Source: Prevotella sp. (GTDB lineage: Bacteria > Bacteroidota > Bacteroidia > Bacteroidales > Bacteroidaceae). From it: a stretch of DNA of 37,569 bases. The notes beneath the pieces are model-generated. The model had not been told where the DNA came from and did no database searches. It was given only the letters and a program-made list of their open reading frames with translations. A program made the position numbers and the translations under genes. The stretch spans positions 1-37,569 of the forward strand of contig JAFPZD010000025.1 of NCBI GenBank assembly GCA_017417465.1, read 5' to 3'. This document shows positions 30,501 through 37,569 of the stretch, piece by piece (the first letter of the stretch is position 1; every line of letters starts with the position of its first letter).

Positions 30501-31125
30501 GGTCGTTGATCGTTGCCGACACCATGAGGGGTATCGCCTGGGCGCGCTCCTCGTTCAGTTGTTCAATGGCATAGAGTGCCGCCTTGGCGTTCAGGGCGTC
30601 GAAGCAGGTCTCCAGCAGCAGCAGGTCGGCACCACCCGCCATCAGCGCCTTGGCCTGCTCGTAATAGGCCGCCACCATCTGGTCGAAGGCGGTGGTGCGG
30701 AAGCCGGGATCGCTCATGTCCGAAGCCAGCGACAGCGACCGTGACGTGGGACCCATTGAGCCCGCCACCCAGATGGGGCGCTGCGGCGTTGCAGTGGCCA
30801 CTTCGCGGGCGATTTTGGCACCGGTGAACGCCATCTCGCGGGCCACCTCGTCGCAGCCATACTCATGCTGGCTGAGGCGGTTGGCCGAGAAGGTGTTCGT
30901 GGTGATCATGTCGGCTCCGGCATCGATATATGCCTGATGCACCGTCCTGACCACGTCGGGGGCCGTCAGGCAGAGCAGGTCGTTATTGCCCGTCAGCGAC
31001 ACTGGCCAGTGGGCAAAGCGTCCCTGATGATAGTGCGCCGGCGTCAGGCCCATCGACTGCAGTTTGGTGCCCATCGCCCCGTCAAGGATCACGATGCGTT
31101 GTCGTAGAATCGATTCCAAATTCAT
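27592..31125 (-). CDS. metH: Cobalamin-dependent methionine synthase
   Basis: Transfers the methyl group of 5-methyl-THF to homocysteine through cobalamin. All four modules are visible. The homocysteine domain has zinc ligands Cys239 (LNCSFG) and Cys302-Cys303 (GGCCGT). The pterin domain starts at about residue 345 (NFTNVGERTNVAGSRKF). The B12 domain has DVHDIGK with His753, the lower cobalt ligand. The C-terminal AdoMet activation domain has FGYATCPDHSLK and HPEARYFAVG. At 1177 aa it is slightly shorter than E. coli MetH (1227 aa) but complete. It is the first gene of a metH-metF operon. No cobalamin riboswitch is recognisable in the short leader. Confidence 0.97.
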   Translation of the reverse strand: MNLESILRQRIVILDGAMGTKLQSMGLTPAHYHQGRFAHWPVSLTGNNDLLCLTAPDVVRTVHQAYIDAGADMITTNTFSANRLSQHEYGCDEVAREMAFTGAKIAREVATATPQRPIWVAGSMGPTSRSLSLASDMSDPGFRTTAFDQMVAAYYEQAKALMAGGADLLLLETCFDALNAKAALYAIEQLNEERAQAIPLMVSATINDRSGRTLTGQTLEAFYISIAHYPRLLSFGLNCSFGVTDLRPFVEQLSSRIPVFLSIYPNAGLPNEMGEYDELPNYTASHLRQMAEAGLINIAGGCCGTNEMHIRAISEALKGVKPRVPAPRSQQLWLSGLEPLLVDKQTRNFTNVGERTNVAGSRKFARLIAEKKYEEAMSVARQQIEGGAAIIDINMDDAMLDSRQEMQTFCRHIANDPAVGRAVLMIDSSDWDTILAGLKNAQGKCIVNSISLKNGEDDFVSKARELRRLGAAVVVMAFDEDGQATTYERKIAIAERAYKLLTAIGFPAQDIIIDVNILSVGTGLKEHQAYGVDFIRAVEWIKTHLPLAKTSGGVSNLSFSFRGNNKVREAMHAVFLYHAIRAGLDMAIVNPSMLQVYDDIDPALLKAVEDVILNSDDGATERLIAVAASVLADTSTGKSPAATTDAWRKKLVEERLAYALSKGVGDHLATDIPEALQKYGRPIDVIEQPLMQAMEHIGQLFGEGKMFLPQVVKSAKVMKDAVALLQPYIDEEKAGDDTAHPRVVLATANGDVHDIGKNIVSIVLGCNGFEVTDLGVMVANETILEETKKQKPCLVGISGLITPSLKEMEQLCLLFQREGLHVPIVVGGATTSAVHTAVKLTPLYEGGVIFGGDASQTSLIAKHLQMDTASTIAQVKADQQQLREAYEERHTRLTPYTEANAKAPHFAPTPVSDIASHRLQGGREAFSPAIVLPLIDWRMFLLFWGFKGETLQQLLVNPEAERTLKEGQAYLEQAIAHDSLSLQVVQRSETATRRGNDIVLSDGTTLPMLRSQSATSHFLCLADFFDSELPSPIRLFTIVCQPKEQPADEGERLMCHAICARLAEACAEHIARQDALPTALRVAFGYATCPDHSLKRIVFDLLDAERLLGATLTDHYSIQPSTAICGMFITHPEARYFAVGRIDKDQLADYCQRRGITIAEGEQLLSKYIATQNEEQP

Positions 31126-31160
31126 AATGTTTAGTTTCCAATAAGCCGCAAAATTGCGTG

Positions 31161-31192
31161 CAAAGTTACAAACTATTATTCATTTGGCCAAA
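31161..31192 (-). promoter_or_regulatory. metH-metF promoter
   Basis: On the minus strand TTTG (31189-31192), 20 bp, TAACTTTG (31161-31168), 35 bp before the metH ATG. The leader is too short for a B12 riboswitch. Confidence 0.7.
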
Positions 31193-31247
31193 CTTTTTGT
31201 AAATTATGTATCGTTTGCCGCCCTAAAGTTGATACTCCGCCAGTGCT

Positions 31248-31332
31248 GCCAGTGTAGGGGCAGGCCCATTCTTGCGTCCCTGCGGTAGCAAGCGAGCGCA
31301 GCTCGGGAATGGGCCTGCCCTACATTGGCGGC
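31248..31332. repeat. 24-26 bp inverted repeat around GGCAGGCCCATTC / GAATGGGCCTGCC
   Basis: The left arm (31248-31271) and right arm (31307-31332) pair almost fully, with one extra base. The loop contains GCGAGCGCAGCTCGG. The right arm and loop recur at 32059-32099, and part of the loop recurs inside the M16 gene at 4818-4840. Confidence 0.7.
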
Positions 31333-31382
31333 CAACATCCGCGGCCAACGGATACTGGCGGCATCGCCTGGCACCTGACACT

Positions 31383-31633
31383 GACCCGTGTAAAAACCGT
31401 TAAGAACCGATGCCACAAAAAAACGTGTAAAAACCGTGTAGAATCGATGCCACAAAAAAACCGTGTAGAATCGATGCCACAAAAAAACCGTGTAGAACCG
31501 ATGCCACAAAAAAACCGTGTACCACCGATGCGTTGTTGCGGATGGGCGCTGCGCCCAGGATGTTGTCCGTGTTCATTCGGTGGTTGGATAAGTTGTTCAG
31601 GTTGTGTGGGTTGTCTTAAAAAAAAGGCACACT
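31383..31633. repeat. Long repeat copy A with expanded 27-bp tandem units
   Basis: It starts with TGACCCGTGTAAAAACCG, continues with five or six 27-bp units of the core CCGTGTAGAATCGATGCCAC plus an A-run, and ends with a unique part to GGCACACT. Positions 31488-31633 match copy B (31870-32018) with only a few differences. Confidence 0.8.
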
Positions 31634-31699
31634 CTTCCGATGTGGATTGTTTTTCCACTCCACCAGATACTTATCAATCTTTCTTTTAAGCAGTTCCAT
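31634..31699 (-). pseudogene. 5' remnant of a Bacteroidota AAA ATPase (DUF4143-type) gene
   Basis: A minus-strand ATG at 31699 starts MELLKRKIDKYLVEWK, then NNPHRK. This N-terminus is characteristic of the AAA/DUF4143 ATPases common in Prevotella and Bacteroides, where a Walker A segment follows within about ten residues. Here the homologous frame ends after about 22 codons, exactly at the edge of repeat copy A. A -7 box TATCTTTG lies 24 bp upstream on the same strand (31723-31730). The gene is therefore a stub that kept its promoter and start. The family call rests on a short stretch. Confidence 0.55.
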
Positions 31700-31705
31700 A
31701 CCCAA

Positions 31706-31783
31706 AATCACATTTTCGGCTGCAAAGATAAGCAAAAAATCACATTTTCGGGCATAAAATCAGATAAAAAATCACATTTTCGG
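31706..31783. repeat. Three 14-bp repeats AATCACATTTTCGG at 32-bp spacing
   Basis: Copies lie at 31706-31719, 31738-31751 and 31770-31783, exactly 32 bp apart. The first two flank the -7 box of the ATPase remnant, so they could be operator sites of that lost gene. Confidence 0.7.
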
Positions 31784-31855
31784 GCATATCATCAGGTTAA
31801 TGCACAGACGCTCCCGTTTGTGCAACCGTTTTTCTTTACACGCACTTAAGACAGT

Positions 31856-32018
31856 GACCCGTGTAAAAACCGTGTAGAACCGATGCCACAAAAAAACCGT
31901 GTACCACCGATGCGTTGTTGCGGATGGGCGCTTGCGCCCAGGATGTTGTCCGTGTTCATTAGGTGGTTGGATAAGTTGTTCAGGTTGTGTGAGTTGTCTT
32001 AAAAATAAAAGGCACACT
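31856..32018. repeat. Long repeat copy B
   Basis: Starts TGACCCGTGTAAAAACCG and ends GGCACACT like copy A, but has only two 27-bp units. The two copies differ by an extra T in GCGCTTGCGCCC, a few substitutions and the tandem unit number. Confidence 0.8.
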
Positions 32019-32019
32019 G

Positions 32020-32100
32020 GCCCTTGGGCCAACGGGCTGGCACAAAGGCTACGGGTAGGCGAGCGCAGCTCGGGAATGGGCCTGCCCCTACATTGGCGGC
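32020..32100. repeat. Mosaic repeat with GGCGAGCGCAGCTCGGGAATG
   Basis: Contains the 38-bp word shared with the M16 insertion (32044-32081) and the right arm shared with the inverted repeat at 31307 (32059-32099). It closes the 1.1-kb gene-free region before the C10 peptidase; 32101-32173 shows nothing recognisable. Confidence 0.7.
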
Positions 32101-32173
32101 ATCGCCGAGCATGGGGTGCTGAGTAATTCCCCGCCCCGCCCCGTATGTTATCACTTGTTAAATAATGTGCGGA

Positions 32174-32207
32174 TTTGCGGCTGTTTGGATAATAATTTGT
32201 AACTTTG
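32174..32207 (+). promoter_or_regulatory. Promoter of the C10 peptidase gene
   Basis: TAACTTTG (32200-32207) is a full -7 match, 36 bp before the ATG. The nearest upstream TTTG (32174-32177) is 22 bp away, slightly wide. Confidence 0.55.
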
Positions 32208-32243
32208 ACGCCAAATACGCAAACATATTAAAACGAAACGACT

Positions 32244-35200
32244 ATGAAGAGATTGCATTTTCCCCTCATTGCCCTTCTGCTGGCCACTGTGCTGAGCATC
32301 GTGGGAACCATGGAGGCCCTTGCAGGCCACGTGACTCCCGAGCAGGCCGAGCAGTCGGCCAGGGCATTCCTTGACAGCCGCCAGCGTGCAGGCCAGTCGG
32401 CGAGGCTGAAGATGGCGCGCCGCCAGCCGATGACGCAGGCCAGCGACAATGCCGCCTACTACGTGTTTAACGTCGGCGAGGATGCCGGCTTCGTCATGGT
32501 GAGCGGTGTCGACCGCACACCCGCCATCCTGGGCTATACCGACAGCGGCACGTTCGACGCCACCAAGCTGCCGGCCGACGTGCGTGCCTGGTTCGACGGC
32601 TATGCCGAGCAGCTGAGCTATCTGGAGCGGACTGAGGGCCGCTACGAGGCGCCCCGTGTGGCCAACAGCTGGGAGCCCGTGGGACCGCTGCTGATGACCA
32701 AATGGGACCAGAACTCGCCCTTCAACGACCAGTGCCCCATCGACCCGTCGACTGGCAATCGCAGTGCTGCCGGCTGTGCCGCCATTGCGATGGCCCAGGT
32801 GATGAACTATTATCAGTACCCATCGTGGACGGCGGCCACCATTCCCGCTTACACCACTAAGACGCAGAAAATTAGCATGCCAGCCGTCGACCCGACCTCC
32901 ATCGACTGGGACGGGATGCGCTTCGTCTATGGCAACATGGCTAACGACAAGCAGAAGAATGCCGTGGCATGGCTGGTGCTGCTCTGCGGACAGTCGGTCG
33001 AAATGGACTACGGCAGCAAAGGTAGCGCTGCCGTCTCGCTGCTCGCCGTCAATGCGCTGCAGAACTACTTTGGCTACGACAAGACGGTGCGCAACATTAG
33101 GCGTAGCGATTTCACTGCCTCAGAGTGGGAGTCGCTGATCTACGCCGAGGTGGCTGCCGAGCGGCCCGTGTTCTACAGCGGCCAGTCGGTGGGCGGCGGA
33201 CACGGTTTCGTCGTCGACGGCTACGACGGCGAAGGCCTGTTCCACATCAACTGGGGCTGGGGCGGCCACAACGACGGCTACTTCCGCCTGTCGGTGCTCA
33301 ACCCCTACACCACGACGGAGGTGGGCGCCAGCTCGTCGACCGACGGCTTCAGCTTCCAGCAGGAAGCCATCGTGGGCATTCAGCACGGCACCGACGAGGT
33401 TGCCAACGAGCGGCTCACGGTCGGCAAGATCTCAGCATCGGGCGGGACGACATACACGCGGAGCGGCAACGGCAGCAACTTCACAAACGTCAAGGCGACT
33501 ACCACCTGCTACAACATAGCGGGCATCACGTACACCTTCAATTTTGGCTTCGCGCTCTATGATGCCAGCGGCAAGATGGTCGGCGACGCCCCACTGTTTG
33601 TGTACAATTCCGTTGAAATGGACAACTATGCTATGTTCTCGGATTTGGAGACGACGCTCAACTTCGGCGCGGGGCTTGCCAACGGCGACTACTGGATAGT
33701 GCCCGTGTCGCGCACCGATGCTAATGGTGCGTGGAACCCCTGCTACGGTGCCGACGTCTTCCGCCTGAAGGCCATCATCGACGGTGAGACGCTGACGCTC
33801 GAGGAGCCGTCGGTCAGCCTCACCGCCCAGCTGCGCACCACGGGTGCCTGCGAGGCTGGCAAGTCGCTGCCGCTGACGGCCACCGTGACGAACAACGGGT
33901 CGATGTTCAACGACGAGATCTACATCTTTGTCGACGGCCAAAAAGCGGGCGCACGCACACTCTCGCTCGAGGGTGGCGCGACGGCCGACTTCGAGATCGA
34001 CTTCATTCCCCAGAGCGGAGGCTCGAAGCAGGTTATGCTGGCCTACATCAAGGACAATGAGTATGTGGCGTTCGCACAGACGACCGTCAGCGTGGCAGCA
34101 GCGGCGACCAACAGCCTGTCGACAGCCATCACCGTCGAGAACCTCTCCTCGGGCAAGCTTACCGTGGACAATGCCTCGGTCAAAATCGTCATCACCAACA
34201 ACGGGCAGACAAAGTACGAGCAGGCCGTCGAGGCAGACCTCATGTATTATAATGAGGATGACGGCTACTATTACATTTTAGACTATTTGACGCAGGACAT
34301 CAGCGTGAAGGCGGGCGGCGTGGCGGAGCCACGCTTCCAGTTCCTCAATGTACCGTCGGGCATCAAAGCCATGGTTGCCCTGCGCTATTTCTCAAATGGA
34401 AAAATGACATTTGCGCAGCCCTATGGTACACCGTTCGACGTCAGCTACACGCCTAAGGGCCTGATTCATGCAAAGTCGCTGACGCTCGAGGGCGCCGATG
34501 CCAACAACGTGCTGCAGGAGCCGACGGCCGTGATTACCGCCACCGTCACCAACCGAGGCGACGCCAATGCCTCGTACGTGCCCATCATCATCGAGCTCTT
34601 CAGGCGTAACGACAGCAATGGCAACTACTTCAAAGTGGATGAGGATCGGGGCGAACTGGACATTCCGCAAGGATCGAGCGCGTCGCTGCGGATAACGTTC
34701 GACGGTCTGGAGCGCGGAGCCCACTACAAGGCCAAGGTGGGTTGCGCAAGCTATTCCCGCGTCCCCTTTGTGAGCAACGATATGGAGCTGAACTTCAGCG
34801 TTGCACCGCCGGCCCCCGTCAGCGGAACACTGCACATTCCGCAAATCAACCATGTGACCGTCAGCGTCGCACGCGGCGACACACCACTTGCCGACGGCGA
34901 CCAGGTAACGGCCGGTGACCAGCTGACCATCACTTACACGGCCGAAAGTCCTTACGTCATCAAGGGCAGCGGCAGCAACACGCTGGTGGAGACGGTGACG
35001 CTGACGAACGACGACTTCGTGTCGGAGGAATATACCGTCAAGGTGGTCGAAGTGGAACTCCCCGCCGGCAGCGCGCCGTTGATCTTCCCGGACATCAGGC
35101 ACGTGGACATCACCGTTGCACGCGGCGGCACACCGCTTGCCGAGGGCGACCTGGTGGTGATTGGCGACCAGCTGACCGTCGGCTACGAGTCGGAACTGCC

Positions 35201-37439
35201 CTATATGATCAAGCGTAGCATCAGCAGCCATCTGGAGGAGACGGTGACGGTGGCCGCGGCTGACTTTCGGCCGTGGGGCGACACGGTGTTAGACACGCTG
35301 ATTGACGGCGCGGCGCAGGGCTTTACCCAGGTGACACCCGAAGCACCTTATGGCGCCGACTGGATGGAGCCTGGCTGGCCTCGTCCGACAGGCTGGTTTG
35401 TCCACATGCCCATATGGGCCGAAGGCCCGGGCAGCCGCACCCTGAAGTATGTCTATCAGGGCACAGGGCCGACCACCATCAGTTACATGCATTCAATTGA
35501 CGGTTACTTTTGGCAATATGGTGAGTTCAAAATGTATTGTAAGGTGAATGGTGAAGTCATTGAGTCCACAGTCCGTGAAAGTGTCAATGGGGCAACCATT
35601 CCGGGGATAACGCTGCTGAAAGACACCATCACATTCAACGCGACTGGCAACGATGTCATCGAGTGGGTGTGCGAAAAGATGTACTGGAGCAACTGGGCCG
35701 ACGACAATGGCCGACCATACTTCATCGGGAACATTACGGTGATCGACAAGCAGGCGTATAGCGTCAAGGAGATAGAGCTGATGAAATTCGACACGAAGGT
35801 GCGCATTCCGCAATTCAACCAGGTGAACGTCAGCGTCTGGCGCGGCGACACGAAGCTTGCCGACGGCGACAAGGTGGCGATTGGCGACGAGGTGGTCGTA
35901 GACTACCGTGCCGCCCGTCCTTATCTGATCAAGGAGGCTGGCGGCGGCGAGATGTGGAAGACGGTGACGCTGAGCAAGGATGACTTCCGGCTGAATGGCG
36001 TCGAAGTGCTTGACACGCTGATCGACGGTGCTGAGCAGGGCTTTACGGAGGTGACGCCCGAGTCGCCTTATGGCACCGGGGTCGATGACGAGAATGAGGG
36101 ATGGCAGTGCCAGTCAGGCTGGTTTGTCCACATGCCCACTTATAAACAAGGCACTGGCAGCCGTACGCTGAAGTATGTCTATAAGGGCACGGGTCCGACA
36201 ATCATCAGTTATGTACACTCCATCGACGGCTACTTCGAACAGTGGGGTTGGTTCAAGATGTATTGCAAGGTGAACGGTCAGGTCATTGCGTCCACAGTAC
36301 GTCAAAGCATCTATGGTGCAACCATTTCGTGGCAAACGCTGCTGAAAGACACCATCTCGTTCCAGGCCACGGGCAACGACGTCATCGAGTGGGTCTGCGA
36401 AAAAATGTTTAGGGGCACTTGGGCCGACGACGGTGGCCGCCAATACTTCGTCGGAAACATTACGGTGATCGACGAGCTGGCATATAGCCCCGAGAACGTG
36501 AAGCTGACCGAAGCGACTGCTAAGCTGCACATTCCGCAGGCCGACCACATGGCCGTCAGCGTCACACGCGACGGCATGACGCTCGACGATGGCGACGAGG
36601 TGAACATCGGCGACAAGCTCGAGGTTACCTACACGGCCGACGAGGGCTATCAGATAATGGGGCAGACGGGCCGTGAGCTGGTGGACAGCGTGACACTGAG
36701 CGCCGACGATTTCAAGTCGGTTGCCGACTGCCTGATTGACACGCTGATCAACGGTGCTGAGCAAGGCTATACGGAGGTGACGCCCGACAACCTGTATGGC
36801 GGAACGACCGAAGCTGAAGGCTGGCCACGCACCACGGGATGGTTCACCATCATGGCAGACCGAAGTCACACCACCGACGTCAAGACCTTAACGTACACCT
36901 ATACTGAGACTGGGCCCACGACCATCAGCTTCGTGCAGAACCTGAGCAGTCCGTTTATACAGTATGGCAAGTTCATCCTGTACTGCAAGGTGAATGGCCA
37001 TATCTCGGAATCGACCGTGCACGACTATACGGTAAATCCAATCGAAAGCTATGAAACGCTGTTGTTCGACACCATCTCATTTAATGCAACGGGCAACGAC
37101 GTCATTGAGTGGGTCTGCGAAAAGAAAGGTATAGGCTCATGGACTGACGGTGGACGTCCGTACTACATCGGAGAAATCACTCATAATTCAGAGATGTTTA
37201 CGATACCTGCCTACGAGGCCGAGCTGGCAACCCTGAGGGGTGACGTGAATCTCGACGGACAGGTCGGCATCGGCGACATCGTGAGCATCACCAATGTCAT
37301 GGCCGGCATCTTCCCAGAGGATATGGACGAGGAGGCCATCGCAGCGCTCAAGGTTCGTGCCGACGTCAACGGCGACGGCGAAGTGGGCATCGGCGACATC
37401 GTCACCATCACGAACATCATGGCAGGAGGACAGGAGTGA
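32244..37439 (+). CDS. C10 (streptopain-like) cysteine peptidase with repeated modules and a dockerin-like end
   Basis: A secreted 1731-aa protein. It begins with a signal peptide (about residues 1-27), then a Spi-like propeptide (about 28-130: VTPEQAEQSARAFLDSR...YYVFNVGEDAGFVMVSG). The C10 catalytic domain has Cys178 in SAAGCAAIAMAQVMNYY, His320 in GGGHGFVVDGYDG, and the NWGWGGHNDGYF segment. Ig-like linkers follow (about 400-860). Next come four short units beginning near 864, 947, 1187 and 1429 (VSVARGDTPLADGDQV type). The last three are each followed by a roughly 150-170 residue module starting DTLI(D/N)GAxQG near 1017, 1257 and 1499. The end (1665-1731) has two RGDVNLDGQVGIGDIV / RADVNGDGEVGIGDIV repeats, dockerin-type calcium loops. 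Host-protein degradation is plausible by family. Confidence 0.9.
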   Translation: MKRLHFPLIALLLATVLSIVGTMEALAGHVTPEQAEQSARAFLDSRQRAGQSARLKMARRQPMTQASDNAAYYVFNVGEDAGFVMVSGVDRTPAILGYTDSGTFDATKLPADVRAWFDGYAEQLSYLERTEGRYEAPRVANSWEPVGPLLMTKWDQNSPFNDQCPIDPSTGNRSAAGCAAIAMAQVMNYYQYPSWTAATIPAYTTKTQKISMPAVDPTSIDWDGMRFVYGNMANDKQKNAVAWLVLLCGQSVEMDYGSKGSAAVSLLAVNALQNYFGYDKTVRNIRRSDFTASEWESLIYAEVAAERPVFYSGQSVGGGHGFVVDGYDGEGLFHINWGWGGHNDGYFRLSVLNPYTTTEVGASSSTDGFSFQQEAIVGIQHGTDEVANERLTVGKISASGGTTYTRSGNGSNFTNVKATTTCYNIAGITYTFNFGFALYDASGKMVGDAPLFVYNSVEMDNYAMFSDLETTLNFGAGLANGDYWIVPVSRTDANGAWNPCYGADVFRLKAIIDGETLTLEEPSVSLTAQLRTTGACEAGKSLPLTATVTNNGSMFNDEIYIFVDGQKAGARTLSLEGGATADFEIDFIPQSGGSKQVMLAYIKDNEYVAFAQTTVSVAAAATNSLSTAITVENLSSGKLTVDNASVKIVITNNGQTKYEQAVEADLMYYNEDDGYYYILDYLTQDISVKAGGVAEPRFQFLNVPSGIKAMVALRYFSNGKMTFAQPYGTPFDVSYTPKGLIHAKSLTLEGADANNVLQEPTAVITATVTNRGDANASYVPIIIELFRRNDSNGNYFKVDEDRGELDIPQGSSASLRITFDGLERGAHYKAKVGCASYSRVPFVSNDMELNFSVAPPAPVSGTLHIPQINHVTVSVARGDTPLADGDQVTAGDQLTITYTAESPYVIKGSGSNTLVETVTLTNDDFVSEEYTVKVVEVELPAGSAPLIFPDIRHVDITVARGGTPLAEGDLVVIGDQLTVGYESELPYMIKRSISSHLEETVTVAAADFRPWGDTVLDTLIDGAAQGFTQVTPEAPYGADWMEPGWPRPTGWFVHMPIWAEGPGSRTLKYVYQGTGPTTISYMHSIDGYFWQYGEFKMYCKVNGEVIESTVRESVNGATIPGITLLKDTITFNATGNDVIEWVCEKMYWSNWADDNGRPYFIGNITVIDKQAYSVKEIELMKFDTKVRIPQFNQVNVSVWRGDTKLADGDKVAIGDEVVVDYRAARPYLIKEAGGGEMWKTVTLSKDDFRLNGVEVLDTLIDGAEQGFTEVTPESPYGTGVDDENEGWQCQSGWFVHMPTYKQGTGSRTLKYVYKGTGPTIISYVHSIDGYFEQWGWFKMYCKVNGQVIASTVRQSIYGATISWQTLLKDTISFQATGNDVIEWVCEKMFRGTWADDGGRQYFVGNITVIDELAYSPENVKLTEATAKLHIPQADHMAVSVTRDGMTLDDGDEVNIGDKLEVTYTADEGYQIMGQTGRELVDSVTLSADDFKSVADCLIDTLINGAEQGYTEVTPDNLYGGTTEAEGWPRTTGWFTIMADRSHTTDVKTLTYTYTETGPTTISFVQNLSSPFIQYGKFILYCKVNGHISESTVHDYTVNPIESYETLLFDTISFNATGNDVIEWVCEKKGIGSWTDGGRPYYIGEITHNSEMFTIPAYEAELATLRGDVNLDGQVGIGDIVSITNVMAGIFPEDMDEEAIAALKVRADVNGDGEVGIGDIVTITNIMAGGQE

Positions 37440-37569
37440 ATTGAGAATTGAAAATTAGGAATTGAGAATTGGGCTAACGCCGTCCCCTTCGTGAATTGAG
37501 AATTGAAAATTAGGAATTGAGAATTGGGCTAACGCCATACCTTCTGTAGACAGGGACGGCGTTAGCCCA
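37437..37569. repeat. Composite element: duplicated heptads plus a 44-bp palindromic core, at the window end
   Basis: A segment of about 45 bp (GAATTGA heptads plus GGGCTAACGCC) occurs twice, at 37437 and 37492, 55 bp apart; the first copy contains the C10 peptidase stop. The second runs into a complete hairpin core, GGGCTAACGCC...GGCGTTAGCCC (37526-37569), which is the inverse of the core at 26571-26611. The element may continue beyond the window. Confidence 0.8.

Noticed and set aside
31126-31160. Cobalamin riboswitch before metH
   Set aside because: The leader from the -7 box to the ATG is only about 35 bp, too short for the B12 aptamer.
31386-31530. CRISPR-like array of 27-bp repeats
   Set aside because: Units are contiguous with no unique spacers and no cas genes are present; it is a tandem repeat inside a larger duplicated element.
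31309-31689. Open frame of 126 codons with KNRVESMPQ repeats
   Set aside because: It is only the 27-bp tandem array read in a frame that happens to be a multiple of three. It has no promoter or homology and crosses two unrelated repeats.

Overview
The window looks like a chromosomal segment of a Bacteroidota gut or oral anaerobe close to Prevotella. The evidence is the Bacteroidota promoter form TTTG-N20-TAnnTTTG in front of most transcription units, the absence of strong Shine-Dalgarno sites, a C10 (streptopain-like) peptidase, a BspA-type LRR_5 remnant, a secreted protein with a C-terminal LMGRRV...GLYIVNGRKVVK tail, and a DUF2975/YozG pair. The genus is inferred from reading alone.

Layout. 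Positions 1-2.7 kb are an AT-richer accessory patch: the tail of an unknown gene, a KilA-N domain protein, a 5'-truncated LRR_5 gene abutting a DinD-like fragment, then about 700 bp of inverted and direct repeats. Positions 2.7-11.1 kb hold cysS, a convergent M16 peptidase, an orphan Vsr endonuclease, an acyltransferase-3 membrane protein, a flavodiiron protein, a LUD-domain protein and a MATE transporter. Positions 11.1-15.7 kb are a core operon-like run: acpP, fabF, rnc, a retropepsin-like/PDZ protein and greA. Positions 15.7-23.6 kb hold a large secreted Omp28/thioredoxin-like protein, the DUF2975/HTH pair and a two-domain secreted M16 peptidase. Positions 23.7-31.2 kb are a methionine/sulfur block: an SDR oxidoreductase, metY, a divergent Lrp/AsnC regulator, metF and metH. 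Positions 31.2-32.2 kb are a gene-free nest of repeats with the 5' end of a broken ATPase gene. Positions 32.2-37.4 kb encode a 1731-residue C10 peptidase with repeated accessory modules and a dockerin-like C-terminus.

How the genes work together. metH and metF overlap by 4 bp on one transcript: MetF makes 5-methyl-THF and MetH uses it to methylate homocysteine. MetY makes homocysteine from O-acetylhomoserine and sulfide. The Lrp-type regulator shares a back-to-back promoter region with metY and is a likely local regulator. acpP-fabF supplies fatty acid elongation.

The most unusual content is a set of short dispersed repeats. They lie in intergenic gaps, at stop and start codons, and apparently in frame inside two protein genes: the M16 peptidase at 4245-5534, and the MATE gene at 9512-10942 with two separate insertions. 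One intergenic family has a palindromic core of about 44 bp flanked by 7-bp GAATTGA-type repeats and occurs in opposite orientations at 26.57 kb and at the window's right end. No transposase, CRISPR array, rRNA or tRNA gene was recognised.
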